A DNA stretch of 64,000 nucleotides from Legionella rowbothamii (GCF_900639985.1 NZ_CAAAIM010000001.1:744001-808000), one strand, 5' to 3'. Shown: positions 37,601-46,878, counted from the stretch's first letter. Made by a program: numbers and translations. Notes: generated by a model from the letters alone, not told the origin.

Positions 37601-38345
37601 ACTGCAAACCGAAGATAATGATTTAACCCACACCTGGAGTGAGTTTTTAGAACAATACAATCACAGTAAAGATCTGACTCTTCAGGTAATCGAAGCACAA
37701 TTGCAACAAAATAATCCCAACATCGAGATTATCAAAGAGCAACTAAAACAACATAATCAAAAAGCACAGGAAATCTGGGCAGTCTTTGCCGAGCACCTGC
37801 CTGAAGAACAAAAAACTTTGGATCAAATCAGTCCAGTTCAAAACATCAAAACACCCAGATTGTTAAAGCGATGGTTCAGTGAATTGCAACAAATCAAACA
37901 GGATTCTGTAATTGTGGACGATGTGAAAAAAGTACGTCTGCAAGAGCATTATGATCCTACTGCTGCGGGTAGTGTTCAAATTGTAAAAAATCCAAGCCTG
38001 ATCAGCAGCTTTATTGCTGATTTCCGTGCGGCATGGCGAGGAGAGGGAATTCTATTCCCTAATTTTCGTGCATGGTGGGCAGGACAACTGTCATTTAGAA
38101 ATTTGCTCAGTCAGCAGGCGTTCTTCCGGTGGGTGATTACCCCCAAAGAGGAAACTCATATTGTGAAAAAAGAAGTCCCTGCTTCTCATGCAATAATGTA
38201 TAAAAATTTAGCTGATGAGAACTCAAGGGCAAACAATGAAAGAATGGATACTGAAGAACCATACCATTCATTCTCTTTATTTCAACCACCACCAGTCAAA
38301 CAAGGAGAACTACAACCGGAGCAGCCTCAAAATAAGATACTTTAA
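31665..38345 (+). CDS. Giant protein with SecA-like motor core, candidate effector (2226 aa)
   Basis: The C-terminal third carries a SecA-type ATPase. Walker A is EIGTGEGKS at residues 1423-1431, preceded by a Q-motif-like NTTQIIAILSLLETG. Walker B is LLLDEADVTYFD, with D1530-E-A-D1533. The motif TEMEGRGVDIEL at about 1865-1876 corresponds to SecA NMAGRGTDI, and GQVIGRSGRYSAIGE to SecA GRSGRQGD. The 1400-residue N-terminal region is helical and not SecA-like, and the SecA zinc-binding C-terminus is absent. So this is not the housekeeping translocase. No signal peptide is present. A GGAG precedes the ATG. An exported effector using a SecA-like motor is the best inference. Confidence 0.68.
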   Translation: MLEKTDHELLQYHNDDALLDLSKVSTDIDTYITQALTALIDNPAKNLIIQGGEMTALQAQKIADYLKTHPQIIQSIHLPEHLENTKIQIELDNVSSNHRLEKNKQKWADNLPQTVQSTKKPEGRILPKGKIIPKIEITLHEEPDIDPDPVPMNELEEPSAIQLTNDFPILERSPIAAQVITESLSLPGQQAYLSRWNQLINRNEAQQFKKDLGNLFHKENHPLPELVKKDGELSQSFTMWDNKLKFEKEQYNALLDVYGQYGAPGLKQLFSTWDEYNQDPYKGPAFIDTYVSFLKYMPTFLPFIENQEFQDTLAKIANLSKEHRSWWMALIQSHGRKTGYSDLHGLFKQFTDTVNLIEQMGLSFHEITSIKEEKTLPLALTDMVALLNKCHPQDQAVQWECINKISIPEPNNFHFIIPEMQTEANLGERGDIEWIKRLLAQDKNSNPELVKPAFYRYLATQEQHLPLEQYKRIIDELLSNHELNNEAKIRLLYILAKSTSTSAKTGFDSKVVLEEWESFQIRMIKLDSLERIKANRSAIGKALFTKGIEAQGGIPAARIQTLKPIMDMPMTPPMSYLNKLLKLSEYKYLDPKLSLLELQKVQTDMMVKMDKAALLYKDYPESMMYAIRLIKTETITANSNGQYFPEPHDITLLEQFISACEALLAPNHNSMNPPGLNPKEVLLPLLTSFHLEYENSIRLANDVITPYIKRLTNPNIAQYQEKINNLLPYGLSLLQLLENRTIPNKLDYTVLNKIQDDLIKLICRAQPTTKKDIREWMHQHYGKHFSGTILLDLKDAVNFSALFGELHCTQKETCAAIEQLVGNFDNEEEKDQHEPLVRSLVNLTKRLTPAQKIQFFEFCQEAFKTNGILSRTQHPGPPGYLTQFKGLVESIITNNSFDEFEQYMNIVQEHRANKGDVSNTLSKCSYLLDVLYPQLMKGPISRKEAFQFSAELVCLTKANALHEYHAQAKVAAAVDYPQELNNLNDSIVDLIDNVNSDLKALDKLKNIKQDIDAILLLAVNNNEYFKECRAINERITDILIAVEERTPQQKNKNFLQTMFSYFWNNPSTEDDATPEELNSLRSLGLDLDLVGQQSDTYKELQAIRDKENHSFQNVVLHLQAKKRELTQKYSNIATRANHYISKALKGSPDDVSKNHNDMCQLIDKFVALDHQNLVLSLMYHYSGGLADRGVKDLIELFNSREYNELSQNLQKDFINAIITQMNNSVKCSKVDVHTFLKFIHKHQENSSITEFLHNYYQHAPYPPLTIFMLWSKSVHSRSVQSLQAVDEKYQYFDKNPCAINRHDGREKNNGFKLDAAKKTLSQMPEVQKIFTSDYLAKVTEEQERVKSLSTRQILDQLKTFKDNPPANHIAMVMLAAELLHRCKGRPPEFVGKSHVPGRSYELNTTQIIAILSLLETGNKVTAEIGTGEGKSRIMMILNACQFLKGKTVDFLTSNLALAERDYLESLPFFNSLGAEVNFITSSSNVEDYKMGGINFSDPENLCLFRNKAFSQNKSDLVLNKDPEQRALLLDEADVTYFDVANLKYNYSSTLPKQNIELLPLFPLLMDFFAQSDTEKTYAENKQRCNEQLLSFIEARNPKLFQLIKSIPIAQLEKWQDAAYTARHLEYNDDYTIVSEATKPTPFGDKKVAAAMCLIGSRISKNSNFDDGVHQCLHAELNRLIKAQNPTIENPYLKEAIELCKNKKRFFNIDPIRKITFSSSSNTLLKAYGQGSLHAVTGTIGSKMEQKEAQSEFGTQFIHVPRHKGLRRFDRPTRITQNEVKQLDALVEHILEARKKNQPILLICKNDNESKILNEKLEERLKSKRDQNGLPKLTRIHAGIDYDESISEASYIKNEAGKPGQVTITTEMEGRGVDIELKENAHNAGLKVLLTYLPHGERSYGQVIGRSGRYSAIGETQMVLNLEELKKDFGIDQVNTDFYLNPEDFIKKLQIFATHTKELRRLFHRAYDNYLYYFSERYSALQTEDNDLTHTWSEFLEQYNHSKDLTLQVIEAQLQQNNPNIEIIKEQLKQHNQKAQEIWAVFAEHLPEEQKTLDQISPVQNIKTPRLLKRWFSELQQIKQDSVIVDDVKKVRLQEHYDPTAAGSVQIVKNPSLISSFIADFRAAWRGEGILFPNFRAWWAGQLSFRNLLSQQAFFRWVITPKEETHIVKKEVPASHAIMYKNLADENSRANNERMDTEEPYHSFSLFQPPPVKQGELQPEQPQNKIL

Positions 38346-38519
38346 TTTAAGCTCTGATGCCTGAACAATTGATTGGAGTTAATATTGAACCCCTTTTGTT
38401 GAGCATGATTTTAAGAGAAATGCTAATTGCATCGTCTACTTAACCTTTAACCTAGACTGTATTTTATTTGCAGGAAGCTCGTCATACGGGAAAGAAAACC
38501 GAAAGATACCTGGTACCAA

Positions 38520-39065
38520 GGGGCTCTGCTAAGCATTGCGCTGTGGAGCTATCATCGTTTTAACGACAGTTATCGAGATGTTTCGGAGCGCTTATTGTAT
38601 TGGGGCAATGAAGTGAGTTATTAACCAGTACGTCAATGGTGCATTAAATTTGGCCCTCATTTTAAAAACGTGATTAATAAATGCAAAGCCAGGCCATCAG
38701 ATAAATGCCTTTTAGATGAGCAACAGCTACGCATCCATGGCGAGACCTATATTTATGGCGTGCCATTGATGAAGACGGTTATGAACTGGAAGTGTTTCTA
38801 CAAAATCGGCGCAATAAATAGGCTGCAATTCGCTTCCGGGCTGGTCTATTAAACGCCTATCCCAACCCCAGGTTATAATAACGAACAAACTATGAGTTAC
38901 ACAAAACCAATTCGGCAGATGTGTCAAGGCAGCGCGAGCATCGCTCACATAAAGGACTCAATAACGGGGTGAAAATACCATGCAGAAAAGAAAAATGCGT
39001 CATAACACTCAGGGGAAAACAAAAATATCTTCGCGGTCGCTGTTAGGCGTTACACCTACTGCGCT
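38520..39065 (+). pseudogene. IS6-family transposase relic
   Basis: In pieces and in shifting frames this reads as an IS6/IS26-type transposase. The segment FNDSYRDVSERLLYWGNEVSY is followed by a stop, then PVRQWCIKFGPHFKNVINK, ARPSDKCLLDEQQLRIHGE with the DDE-type Asp, IDEDGYELEVFLQNRRNK, and near the end EHRSHKGLNNGVK. At least two frameshifts and three stops are present, so it is dead. It marks past mobile-element activity at the tRNA-side border of the block carrying the SecA-like gene. Terminal inverted repeats were not identified. Confidence 0.72.
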
Positions 39066-39310
39066 CATCAACGAAGAAATCAATTTCAAAAGGCTAAAGA
39101 AATTTGGTAAGAAGCATCTTCTGAAATTCTTGGAGCCTAAAATTCGATAAGAACTCGTTCTTTCGTTAGCGAAAGTTAAGTTGACGATTCCGCGTAGTCT
39201 GTTCTAGCAGCAAGTTTTCCCATGAACAGTAATGGCTGTGACAAATGTGCGATTAATAATGAATGCTAGGCTGTAATCAACCATAACTATACTATTTTAA
39301 TTTTTTGATT

Positions 39311-39334
39311 GATGCCCCCAGACTTGAGGGCATC
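39311..39334. terminator. Hairpin downstream of the tRNA-Asp/Val pair
   Basis: GATGCCC and GGGCATC form a 7-bp stem 11 bases beyond the 3' end of the outer tRNA-Asp. It may end the minus-strand tRNA transcript, although the T-run lies on the opposite side. Confidence 0.4.
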
Positions 39335-39344
39335 TTTTAGGATG

Positions 39345-39421
39345 TGGCGGAGCGGACGGGGCTCGAACCCGCGACCCCCGGCGTGACAGGCCGGTATTCT
39401 AACCAACTGAACTACCGCTCC
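39345..39421 (-). tRNA. tRNA-Asp (GTC), copy 1
   Basis: A 77-nt cloverleaf with anticodon GTC in the loop CTGTCAC and an encoded CCA. Acceptor stem GGAGCGG/CCGCTCC. It follows tRNA-Val copy 1 in the direction of transcription. Confidence 0.95.
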
Positions 39422-39425
39422 AATA

Positions 39426-39501
39426 TGGTGGGTGCTGTAGGGATCGAACCTACGACCCTCGCCTTGTAAGGGCGATGCTCTCCCAGCTGAGCTAAGCACC
39501 C
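39426..39501 (-). tRNA. tRNA-Val (TAC), copy 1
   Basis: A 76-nt cloverleaf with acceptor stem GGGTGCT/AGCACCC, anticodon TAC in CTTACAA and an encoded CCA. Its tRNA body is identical to copy 2. Confidence 0.95.
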
Positions 39502-39573
39502 GAAATCTTATAAATTTCGCTTTCTACTCACCAACTATGCATTGCATAAACTTGGTGCTCTCACTTATAATAA

Positions 39574-39597
39574 AAAACGCGCTTTTGAGCGCGTTTT
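39574..39597 (-). terminator. Intrinsic terminator between the two tRNA pairs
   Basis: AAAACGCGC pairs perfectly with GCGCGTTTT around a 6-base loop. On the minus strand the stem ends in a run of six T. It lies 8 bases after tRNA-Asp copy 2, so the two Val-Asp pairs may be separate transcription units. Confidence 0.75.
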
Positions 39598-39604
39598 AAT
39601 AATA

Positions 39605-39681
39605 TGGCGGAGTGGACGGGGCTCGAACCCGCGACCCCCGGCGTGACAGGCCGGTATTCTAACCAACTGAACTACCACTCC
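39605..39681 (-). tRNA. tRNA-Asp (GTC), copy 2
   Basis: Same as copy 1 except for one acceptor base pair: here GGAGTGG/CCACTCC instead of GGAGCGG/CCGCTCC. The change is compensated on both strands, so both copies remain foldable. Encoded CCA, 77 nt. Confidence 0.95.
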
Positions 39682-39686
39682 AATTA

Positions 39687-39762
39687 TGGTGGGTGCTGTA
39701 GGGATCGAACCTACGACCCTCGCCTTGTAAGGGCGATGCTCTCCCAGCTGAGCTAAGCACCC
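39687..39762 (-). tRNA. tRNA-Val (TAC), copy 2
   Basis: A 76-nt tRNA with anticodon TAC and encoded CCA, identical in body to copy 1. It begins 7 bases after the hupB stop codon, so it may be read from the hupB transcript. Confidence 0.95.
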
Positions 39763-39769
39763 CAAATCT

Positions 39770-40048
39770 TTAAGCTTCTTGAACCGCTTCTTTCAGGTTT
39801 TTTCCTGCTTTAAATTTAGCTACTCTTGATGCTTTGATCTCAATGACCTTCCCAGTTTGTGGGTTTCTGCCAGTACGAGCAGAACGGTTACCAGTAGAGA
39901 ACGATCCAAATCCAGGTATTACCACTTGATCGCCACTCTTTAAGGCATCAGTAATAGTGCTAGTAAAAGTCTCAAGCACTCTGCTTGCATCTGCCTTAGT
40001 TAAACCAGAACCACTTGCTAAAGCATCAACTAATTCGCTCTTATTCAT
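39770..40048 (-). CDS. hupB: DNA-binding protein HU-beta
   Basis: HU is a nucleoid-associated dimer that bends DNA. The 92-residue protein has the family arm GFGSFSTGNRSARTGRNPQTG and begins MNKSELVDALASGSGLTKADA. It is downstream of lon, as in the conserved order tig-clpP-clpX-lon-hupB-ppiD, and directly upstream of tRNA-Val copy 2. Confidence 0.95.
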   Translation of the reverse strand: MNKSELVDALASGSGLTKADASRVLETFTSTITDALKSGDQVVIPGFGSFSTGNRSARTGRNPQTGKVIEIKASRVAKFKAGKNLKEAVQEA

Positions 40049-40180
40049 TGCTTCCCCTATACAGTTAATCTTCCATACTCCAAGCTAATCTAACTTAAAC
40101 TTAATCAAATTAACCAGTCAAGTAGTTACTTCCTTGCAACGCCCGCCAGTAGCGGGCCACGAAAGGAAATATACCTTTAA

Positions 40181-42625
40181 TTAATGGGTATGTAAATCAT
40201 TATTTTTAATTTTTTTTGATTTTTTACCCGCTAAAACGGCAGACTGTATATTATCTGGACTATCTATCCAAGGACTGCGTTGTAAAGCCAGCTCAAGCAC
40301 CTGCTCAATAGTCTTCACTGGGTGTATTGTTAGCTTACGCAACACATTATCAGGTATCTCTTCCAGATCTTTTACATTCTCCTCAGGGATGATTACATGC
40401 TTAATTCCACCCCGATGAGCTGCTAATAGCTTCTCTTTTAGTCCACCAATGGGTAATACTTGTCCCCGCAAAGTAATTTCCCCTGTCATGGCAACATCTG
40501 CCTTAACAGGAATTTGCGTAACAACAGAGACTAATACGGTACACATACCAATACCAGCACTTGGACCATCCTTCGGTGTCGCTCCTTCAGGAACATGAAC
40601 GTGGAAGTCATTTTTTTCAAAGAAATCATCAGCAAGCTGTAGTTTTTTAGCGCGGCTACGGACAACGGTCATTGCAGCATGTATTGATTCCTGCATTACC
40701 TCGCCAAGTTGCCCTGTATGAATCACCTTACCTTTACCAGGCATCATGGAAGATTCAATAGTCAACAACTCCCCTCCCACGCTCGTCCAAGCTAAACCAG
40801 TTACTTGGCCAATTTGATCAAACTCTTCAGCAAGACCATATCTGTATTTTTTAACACCCAAATATTTTTCAATATTATTTACAGTAACAGTTAAACGCTT
40901 AGACTTTTTCTTGTTTGATAAAATCTCCTTCACTACCTTACGGCAAACACTAGCGATATCCCGCTCAAGATTACGAACCCCAGCCTCACGAGTATAGTGT
41001 CGGATGATTTCGCGAATAGCTCCTTCGCTGATATGAATCTCATCGTTACTTAAACCATTAAGATTAATCTGCTTAGGCACTAAATATTGTTCAGCAATGC
41101 TGACTTTTTCATCTTCTGTATAACCTGCTAGACGAATGACTTCCATTCTATCTAATAGAGGGGCAGGAATTTCTAATGAATTCGCAGTTGCAATAAACAT
41201 TACATCGCTTAAATCATAATCAACTTCAAGGTAATGATCGCTAAACGTATGGTTTTGCTCTGGATCTAATACTTCAAGTAGCGCAGAGGCGGGATCACCA
41301 CGGAAGTCCATAGCCATCTTATCAACCTCATCAAGCATAATTAATGGGTTTTTCACGCCAGCCTTGCATAACTTTTGAATTATTTTCCCAGGCATTGAGC
41401 CAATATAGGTTCTACGATGGCCGCGGATCTCTGCTTCATCACGTACACCACCTAAAGCAATACGAATGAATGTACGACCTGTTGCATTCGCAATCGATTG
41501 TCCTAAGGAAGTTTTACCCACCCCTGGAGGTCCAACTAAACATAAAATTGGTCCTTTCAAACGTTTTACTCGTTGTTGAACTGCCAGATATTCGATAATG
41601 CGTTCTTTCACGCGTTCTAAACCGTGATGTTCTTTATCCAATAATTTTTCTGCTTTGAGCAAGTCAAATTGAATTTTACTTTTCTTTTTCCATGGAACCA
41701 TCAGCATCCAGTCAAGATAATTCCGGATGACTGTTGCTTCAGCAGACATTGGTGACATCATTTTTAATTTATGAAGTTCGGCCATCGCCTTTTCTTTAGC
41801 TTCTTTTGGCATGCCAGCTTTATCAATAGATTTTTCAAGTTGCTCAATTTCATTACCTTCTTCACCAAGCTCACCCAACTCCTTTTGAATAGCTTTCATT
41901 TGTTCATTCAGGTAATATTCACGCTGACTTTTTTCCATTTGGCGTTTTACACGACCTCTCACACGCTTTTCAACGTGTAATAAATCAATTTCAGTTTCAA
42001 TGGCTGACATTAAACGTTCAAGGCGCGTACCAACATCTAAGGTCTCTAATAATTCTTGTTTATCATCAACTTTCAAAGTTAAATGTGCAGCAATGGTATC
42101 TGCCAGACGACCTGGCTCTTCTATTCCTGCTAAAGGAGATAATACCTCGGGAGGAATCTTTTTGTTCAATTTAATGTACTGTTCAAATTGCGACATTAAA
42201 GAACGCATTAAGATACCAACTTCAGGTTCTTGTACAGCAACATTCACTTCCTCCATAACTTCTAGAGAAGCTTCCAGATATCCTTTTTCCTGGCTGTATC
42301 CTTTAACTTGCGCACGCTGCTCTCCCTCAACCAAAACTTTTACAGTACCATCAGGTAACTTAAGCAACTGCAAAACGCTCGATAAAGTACCTACATGGTA
42401 AATATCTTCAGGAGATGGATCATCATTAGATGATTTTTTCTGGGCGACTAAAAAAATTTGCTTACTATCAACCATAGCGGCTTCAAGGGCTTTAATGGAT
42501 TTTCCTCGGCCAACAAAAAGGGGAATAACCATATGAGGATAAACCACCACATCCCTCAGTGGTAGCACTGGAATCATAGACACATTTTCAGTCTCATTAG
42601 GCGTCACTTTATTTTCAATAGACAT
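40181..42625 (-). CDS. lon: ATP-dependent protease Lon
   Basis: Lon degrades misfolded and regulatory proteins in the cytoplasm. This 814-residue protein has the N-terminal LAN domain ([23 protein letters not shown]), a coiled middle region and an AAA+ module with Walker [10 protein letters not shown] and Walker [11 protein letters not shown]. The C-terminal protease domain carries the catalytic Ser in [12 protein letters not shown] and the Lys in [15 protein letters not shown] 6-bp GC hairpin at 40141-40157 follows the stop. A 290-base spacer separates it from clpX. Confidence 0.96.
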   Translation of the reverse strand: MSIENKVTPNETENVSMIPVLPLRDVVVYPHMVIPLFVGRGKSIKALEAAMVDSKQIFLVAQKKSSNDDPSPEDIYHVGTLSSVLQLLKLPDGTVKVLVEGEQRAQVKGYSQEKGYLEASLEVMEEVNVAVQEPEVGILMRSLMSQFEQYIKLNKKIPPEVLSPLAGIEEPGRLADTIAAHLTLKVDDKQELLETLDVGTRLERLMSAIETEIDLLHVEKRVRGRVKRQMEKSQREYYLNEQMKAIQKELGELGEEGNEIEQLEKSIDKAGMPKEAKEKAMAELHKLKMMSPMSAEATVIRNYLDWMLMVPWKKKSKIQFDLLKAEKLLDKEHHGLERVKERIIEYLAVQQRVKRLKGPILCLVGPPGVGKTSLGQSIANATGRTFIRIALGGVRDEAEIRGHRRTYIGSMPGKIIQKLCKAGVKNPLIMLDEVDKMAMDFRGDPASALLEVLDPEQNHTFSDHYLEVDYDLSDVMFIATANSLEIPAPLLDRMEVIRLAGYTEDEKVSIAEQYLVPKQINLNGLSNDEIHISEGAIREIIRHYTREAGVRNLERDIASVCRKVVKEILSNKKKSKRLTVTVNNIEKYLGVKKYRYGLAEEFDQIGQVTGLAWTSVGGELLTIESSMMPGKGKVIHTGQLGEVMQESIHAAMTVVRSRAKKLQLADDFFEKNDFHVHVPEGATPKDGPSAGIGMCTVLVSVVTQIPVKADVAMTGEITLRGQVLPIGGLKEKLLAAHRGGIKHVIIPEENVKDLEEIPDNVLRKLTIHPVKTIEQVLELALQRSPWIDSPDNIQSAVLAGKKSKKIKNNDLHTH

Positions 42626-42918
42626 AACGAACCCTTATTCAAACAAAAGCTATAGTTATAATTTTACAACAAATTTTTACTGCTCTTTAACTGAGTATAA
42701 CGGTATTTAAGGAAATGAACAAAGTACTTAATAAGAATGGGGAATTAATATGACAACTTATCTAAATTAGATACAAGCGCCCTATCAGCTACCTGTTTGA
42801 AAGACTTAATTGATTAAATAAAAAGACATATGCAACTATTCAACATTTTAAGTCTCTGAACCAGTAACTGGATAAAGGCGCAGAGACTAACATAGAGAAT
42901 AGTCGCAAAATTAATTAG

Positions 42919-44193
42919 CTATTCTTTACCACCTGCTGCACTCTTCATCTCATCATGTTCATAAATAAGTATAGGCTTCGACGAATTGTTCACTGCACCC
43001 TCGTCAATTACAACTTTATTTACTCCTTCAAGAGAAGGTAATTCATACATGGTGTCTAAAAGAATATTTTCAAGTATTGCACGTAAACCGCGAGCACCCA
43101 TTTTTCGCTCTAAGGCTTTTTTAGCAATCGCAACCAAAGCCTCTTCTCTAAATTCTAGTCCAACATCTTCCATTTTGAAAAGCGATTGGAACTGTTTAGT
43201 AAGTGCATTCTTGGGATTAGTAAGAATATCAATAAGCGCGGCTTGATCCAGTTCTTGTAATGTAGTTACCACCGGTAATCTACCTACAAACTCAGGAATC
43301 AATCCATACTTAATCAAGTCATCGGACTCTAATTGGCTTAATACTTTCGATACTTCATCATTAGTATCTTTTTTATTTTTCAATTGTGCTGAAAAGCCGA
43401 TACCTGATTTATCGCTACGTTCTCTGATTACTCTATCCAAACCAGCAAATGCTCCACCGCAAATAAATAGAATATTTGAGGTATCGACTTGCAAGAATTC
43501 TTGTTGCGGATGTTTACGGCCACCTTGTGGTGGAACAGAAGCTATTGTTCCTTCGATGAGTTTTAGTAAGGCTTGTTGCACACCTTCCCCAGAAACATCT
43601 CGAGTGATTGATGGATTGTCTGATTTCCGAGAAATCTTATCAATTTCATCAATGTAGACAATACCTTGCTGCGCTTTATCAACGTCGTAATCACATTTCT
43701 GCAATAATTTTTGAATAATATTTTCAACGTCTTCACCGACATATCCTGCTTCGGTTAGCGTTGTTGCATCAGCCATAGCAAAAGGAACATTCAAAATTCG
43801 CGCCAAAGTTTGCGCTAAAAGAGTTTTACCGCTACCCGTCGGCCCAATCAATAAGATATTACTTTTTCCAAGCTCTACGCCATCTTCGTTTTTATGCTGC
43901 AATCGCTTGTAATGATTATACACGGCAACAGACAACACTTTTTTGGCATGTGGCTGACCGATGACATATTCATCAAGGAATTTTGAAATCTCTTTTGGTG
44001 AGGGTAAATGCACTTCTGCTTCTTCATGAGCTTCGTGTGTTTCTTCACGAATAATGTCGTTGCATAATTCAACGCACTCATCGCACACAAATACAGAAGG
44101 ACCAGCAATTAATTTTTTTACTTCATGCTGGCTTTTACCACAAAAAGAACAATAAAGAACCTTATCACCACTTCCATTACTGGATTTACTCAT
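42919..44193 (-). CDS. clpX: ClpXP protease ATPase subunit ClpX
   Basis: ClpX unfolds substrates and feeds them to ClpP. The 424-residue protein starts at the ATG at 44193, which follows AAGGGG. A longer frame upstream lacks family resemblance. The zinc-binding domain is CSFCGKSQ with [11 protein letters not shown]+ motifs are [11 protein letters not shown] (Walker A), VYIDEIDKI (Walker B) and the pore-loop region GYVGEDVE. The IGF-type ClpP-docking loop is visible as SGIGFSAQ. It lies downstream of clpP. Confidence 0.96.
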   Translation of the reverse strand: MSKSSNGSGDKVLYCSFCGKSQHEVKKLIAGPSVFVCDECVELCNDIIREETHEAHEEAEVHLPSPKEISKFLDEYVIGQPHAKKVLSVAVYNHYKRLQHKNEDGVELGKSNILLIGPTGSGKTLLAQTLARILNVPFAMADATTLTEAGYVGEDVENIIQKLLQKCDYDVDKAQQGIVYIDEIDKISRKSDNPSITRDVSGEGVQQALLKLIEGTIASVPPQGGRKHPQQEFLQVDTSNILFICGGAFAGLDRVIRERSDKSGIGFSAQLKNKKDTNDEVSKVLSQLESDDLIKYGLIPEFVGRLPVVTTLQELDQAALIDILTNPKNALTKQFQSLFKMEDVGLEFREEALVAIAKKALERKMGARGLRAILENILLDTMYELPSLEGVNKVVIDEGAVNNSSKPILIYEHDEMKSAAGGKE

Positions 44194-44392
44194 ATCCAAC
44201 CCCTTCTTACAGCCATTACCGGGAAATAGGTAACACATGTAAAATATTAGTCAATCAGAAAAAGATATGCCACTACAAATTAAGAACAAATTTATTTTGC
44301 GCCCCGCAATAACATATCAATCTCTGGTTAAAGCTTGATTTAAAAAGCTAAAATCAAGAGATCTCACTGCATATTGGGGCAGCAAGTGAGAA

Positions 44393-45040
44393 TTACAACT
44401 GCTCTGCTGAACTATTTATTACTTCTCGATCGTAAAGGACTTTATCGATAAGACCATATTCAGCTGCTTGCGTAGCACTCATAAAATTATCACGCTCTGT
44501 ATCACGCATAATTTGATCAGGAGTTTTTTTAGTGTGCTGCGCCATAATGTTATTTAAGCGCTCTCTTACGGCCAATGTTTCACGAGCATGAATTTCAATA
44601 TCAGTTGCCTGACCTCGATAACCACCTAAAGGTTGGTGAATCATTACACGTGAGTTTGGCAGACAGAATCTCTTACCATCAGCACCAGCACAAAGCAGTA
44701 AAGCCGCGGCACTTGCGGCTTGACCGATACATAAAGTACTGACATCAGGTTTAATAAACTGCATGGTGTCGTAAATTGCTAAACCAGCCGTTACCACACC
44801 ACCCGGAGAATTAATGTAGAGAGAAATGTCTTTTTCAGGGTTTTCAGACTCAAGGAACAGCAATTGAGCAACCACTAAATTAGCCATATGATCTTCAACT
44901 TCACCCAATAGAAAGATAATACGCTCTTTCAATAATCTTGAGTAGATATCATAAGAACGTTCACCACGTGAAGTTTGTTCAATAACCATTGGTACCAATC
45001 CACTGGCATTGCGAATTATGTTATCTGAATATCCCGACAT
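44393..45040 (-). CDS. clpP: ClpP protease proteolytic subunit
   Basis: ClpP is the serine-protease barrel partner of ClpX. The 215-residue protein has the catalytic Ser in [14 protein letters not shown], the His in [15 protein letters not shown] and a downstream Asp in ERDNFMSA. It begins 4 bases after the trigger factor stop, so tig and clpP are probably co-transcribed. Confidence 0.96.
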   Translation of the reverse strand: MSGYSDNIIRNASGLVPMVIEQTSRGERSYDIYSRLLKERIIFLLGEVEDHMANLVVAQLLFLESENPEKDISLYINSPGGVVTAGLAIYDTMQFIKPDVSTLCIGQAASAAALLLCAGADGKRFCLPNSRVMIHQPLGGYRGQATDIEIHARETLAVRERLNNIMAQHTKKTPDQIMRDTERDNFMSATQAAEYGLIDKVLYDREVINSSAEQL

Positions 45041-45044
45041 ATAA

Positions 45045-46376
45045 TTACTCTCCTTTTGTATTCTCAGCCTTTTTAGGATTCATCACTGAATCATAGTCCA
45101 TAGATTTATGCTTAATCTTAGCATCAGCTGCTATTTTATCTGCAACTACTTCTTCCATGACTAACGCTTCAATTTCAGCAAGATGTTCTTTGCTGCTTTG
45201 GTACCAAGCACGTAATTCATCAGGATTTTCGTAAGCACCAGCAAATTTCTCAATCATTGCATTCACTTTGTCTTTGTCTGCAACGATTTGATGTTTCTTA
45301 ACATATTCTGAGAACAGTAAGCCAAGATGAACACGGCGTTTAGCTTGCTCTTCAAACAATTCTCTTGGGAAATCAGGAATCTTTTCATTTTCATGATGCT
45401 CATGGCCAAATAGACGATGATACATGTCATGTTTTAAGTGTTCGATTTCTTTGTCGATTAAGGCTAATGGTAAATCAATAGCATTAACTTCCATTAATTT
45501 ATCAAATAACTTCTCTCTGTTCATCATACTAACACGACGCTCTAACTCACGAGTCATGTTTTCTTTAATGTCTTTCTTCAGAGCATCAACACCACCTTCC
45601 TTAATGTTAAACTTTTCAGCAAAAGCATCATTAAGTTCAGGTAACTTACCTTCCATTATGTTATGAATAGTAATCTTGAATACAGCTTCTTTACCCGCTA
45701 ATTCTTTATGCCCATAATCTTCTGGGAAATTAACTTTAATGTCAAAAGGCTTGTCTTTCTTACCGCCAATAATTCCATCTTCGAAACCAGGAATCATTGC
45801 GCCAGAGCCAATAATTAATTCGTGTCCTTCTGCACTACCACCATCAAATAATTCATCGTTCAAGAAGCCTTGGAAGTCGATAACAACTTTATCATCTTTT
45901 TTAACAGCACGTGAAACATCATGCCATTCTTTATTTTGCTCACGTAGTTTATCTAACATTTCTTCAAGATCTTTGTCAGTTACTTCTGAACGAGCTAATT
46001 CAACAGTCGCTTGATTTAATTCAGCAACTTCAAACACTGGCATTACTTCAAATGTAGCCGTGTATTTAAAATCTTTACCTTTTTCTATTTCTTCAGGCTC
46101 GATGTATGGGTACCCTGCAGGAACTAATTCATTTTGTTGTAAAGCTTCGAATAGGGTTGATTGAACCATTTCTCTAGCAACTTCTTGGCGAACGCTATCT
46201 GAATAACGGCTGGTAACAATGTGCATAGGTACTTTGCCAGGACGGAAACCATCAACTTTAACTTTATGAGCCAGATCTTTGAGCCGCAAACTTACTTCTT
46301 CCTCAACTTTCGCTGTAGGCACAGAAATAGTTACCTTGCGCTCCAAACCGTTTAGGGTCTCAACAGAAACTTGCAT
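45045..46376 (-). CDS. tig: Trigger factor
   Basis: This is the ribosome-bound chaperone and peptidyl-prolyl isomerase that meets nascent chains. The 443-residue protein has the ribosome-binding signature GFRPGKVPM at about 45-53, then an FKBP-type PPIase domain ([19 protein letters not shown]) and a helical C-domain. The ATG at 46376 ([13 protein letters not shown]) follows GAGGTG. The frame extends upstream into the tRNA-Leu region but without family resemblance. It heads the tig-clpP-clpX cluster. Confidence 0.95.
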   Translation of the reverse strand: MQVSVETLNGLERKVTISVPTAKVEEEVSLRLKDLAHKVKVDGFRPGKVPMHIVTSRYSDSVRQEVAREMVQSTLFEALQQNELVPAGYPYIEPEEIEKGKDFKYTATFEVMPVFEVAELNQATVELARSEVTDKDLEEMLDKLREQNKEWHDVSRAVKKDDKVVIDFQGFLNDELFDGGSAEGHELIIGSGAMIPGFEDGIIGGKKDKPFDIKVNFPEDYGHKELAGKEAVFKITIHNIMEGKLPELNDAFAEKFNIKEGGVDALKKDIKENMTRELERRVSMMNREKLFDKLMEVNAIDLPLALIDKEIEHLKHDMYHRLFGHEHHENEKIPDFPRELFEEQAKRRVHLGLLFSEYVKKHQIVADKDKVNAMIEKFAGAYENPDELRAWYQSSKEHLAEIEALVMEEVVADKIAADAKIKHKSMDYDSVMNPKKAENTKGE

Positions 46377-46406
46377 CAATTCACCTCTTGGATTTTTATA
46401 ATGAAA

Positions 46407-46491
46407 TGGTGCGAAAGGAGAGACTCGAACTCTCACGGGTCACCCCGCTGGAACCTAAATCCAGTGCGTCTACCAATTCCGCCACTTTCGC
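46407..46491 (-). tRNA. tRNA-Leu (TAG)
   Basis: An 85-nt class II tRNA with acceptor stem GCGAAAG/CTTTCGC, anticodon TAG in ATTTAGG, a long variable arm and an encoded CCA. It is the last of four tRNAs on this strand and lies 30 bases before the tig start. Confidence 0.95.
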
Positions 46492-46574
46492 AATCAGGTT
46501 GGATTATCAATCAGTAATTCGGTCTTGTAAAGACTCAGATGAATCTTTAGCGAAAAACCTTAGTTTTCATCACA

Positions 46575-46651
46575 TGGGGTGAACGATGGGACTCGAACCC
46601 ACGACAACCGGGATCACAACCCGGGGCTCTACCAACTGAGCTACGCTCACC
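46575..46651 (-). tRNA. tRNA-His (GTG)
   Basis: A 77-nt cloverleaf with anticodon GTG in TTGTGAT. An extra 5' G faces the discriminator C, the identity element of tRNA-His. Encoded CCA. Confidence 0.95.
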
Positions 46652-46690
46652 ATAACTTAGTATAAATTGCCATCAGATTTCACTATGGGC

Positions 46691-46767
46691 TGGCACGCCC
46701 GGCAGGATTCGAACCTGCTACCCTCGGCTTAGAAGGCCGATGCTCTATCCAGATGAGCTACGGGCGC
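46691..46767 (-). tRNA. tRNA-Arg (TCT)
   Basis: A 77-nt cloverleaf with anticodon TCT in CTTCTAA, acceptor stem GCGCCCG/CGGGCGT with a G-T first pair, and an encoded CCA. Confidence 0.94.
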
Positions 46768-46773
46768 TTAATT

Positions 46774-46850
46774 TGGTCGGGGTAGAGAGATTCGAACTCC
46801 CGACATCCTGCTCCCAAAGCAGGCGCGCTACCAGACTGCGCTATACCCCG
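46774..46850 (-). tRNA. tRNA-Pro (TGG)
   Basis: A 77-nt cloverleaf with acceptor stem CGGGGTA, anticodon TGG in TTTGGGA and an encoded CCA. It is the first tRNA after the promoter at 46879-46907. Confidence 0.95.
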
Positions 46851-46878
46851 ACTTACCCGTCCCGAGGACAGTGCGCAC

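Noticed and set aside
31665..38345. Calling the 2226-aa protein SidH because of its near-identical length.
   Set aside because: Length alone is not evidence; the visible SecA-like motor motifs are not something I can attribute to SidH.
39287..39765. Short minus-strand proteins of 66-70 residues reading through the tRNA region.
   Set aside because: They are translations of tRNA genes and their similarity to each other only reflects the tRNA duplication.
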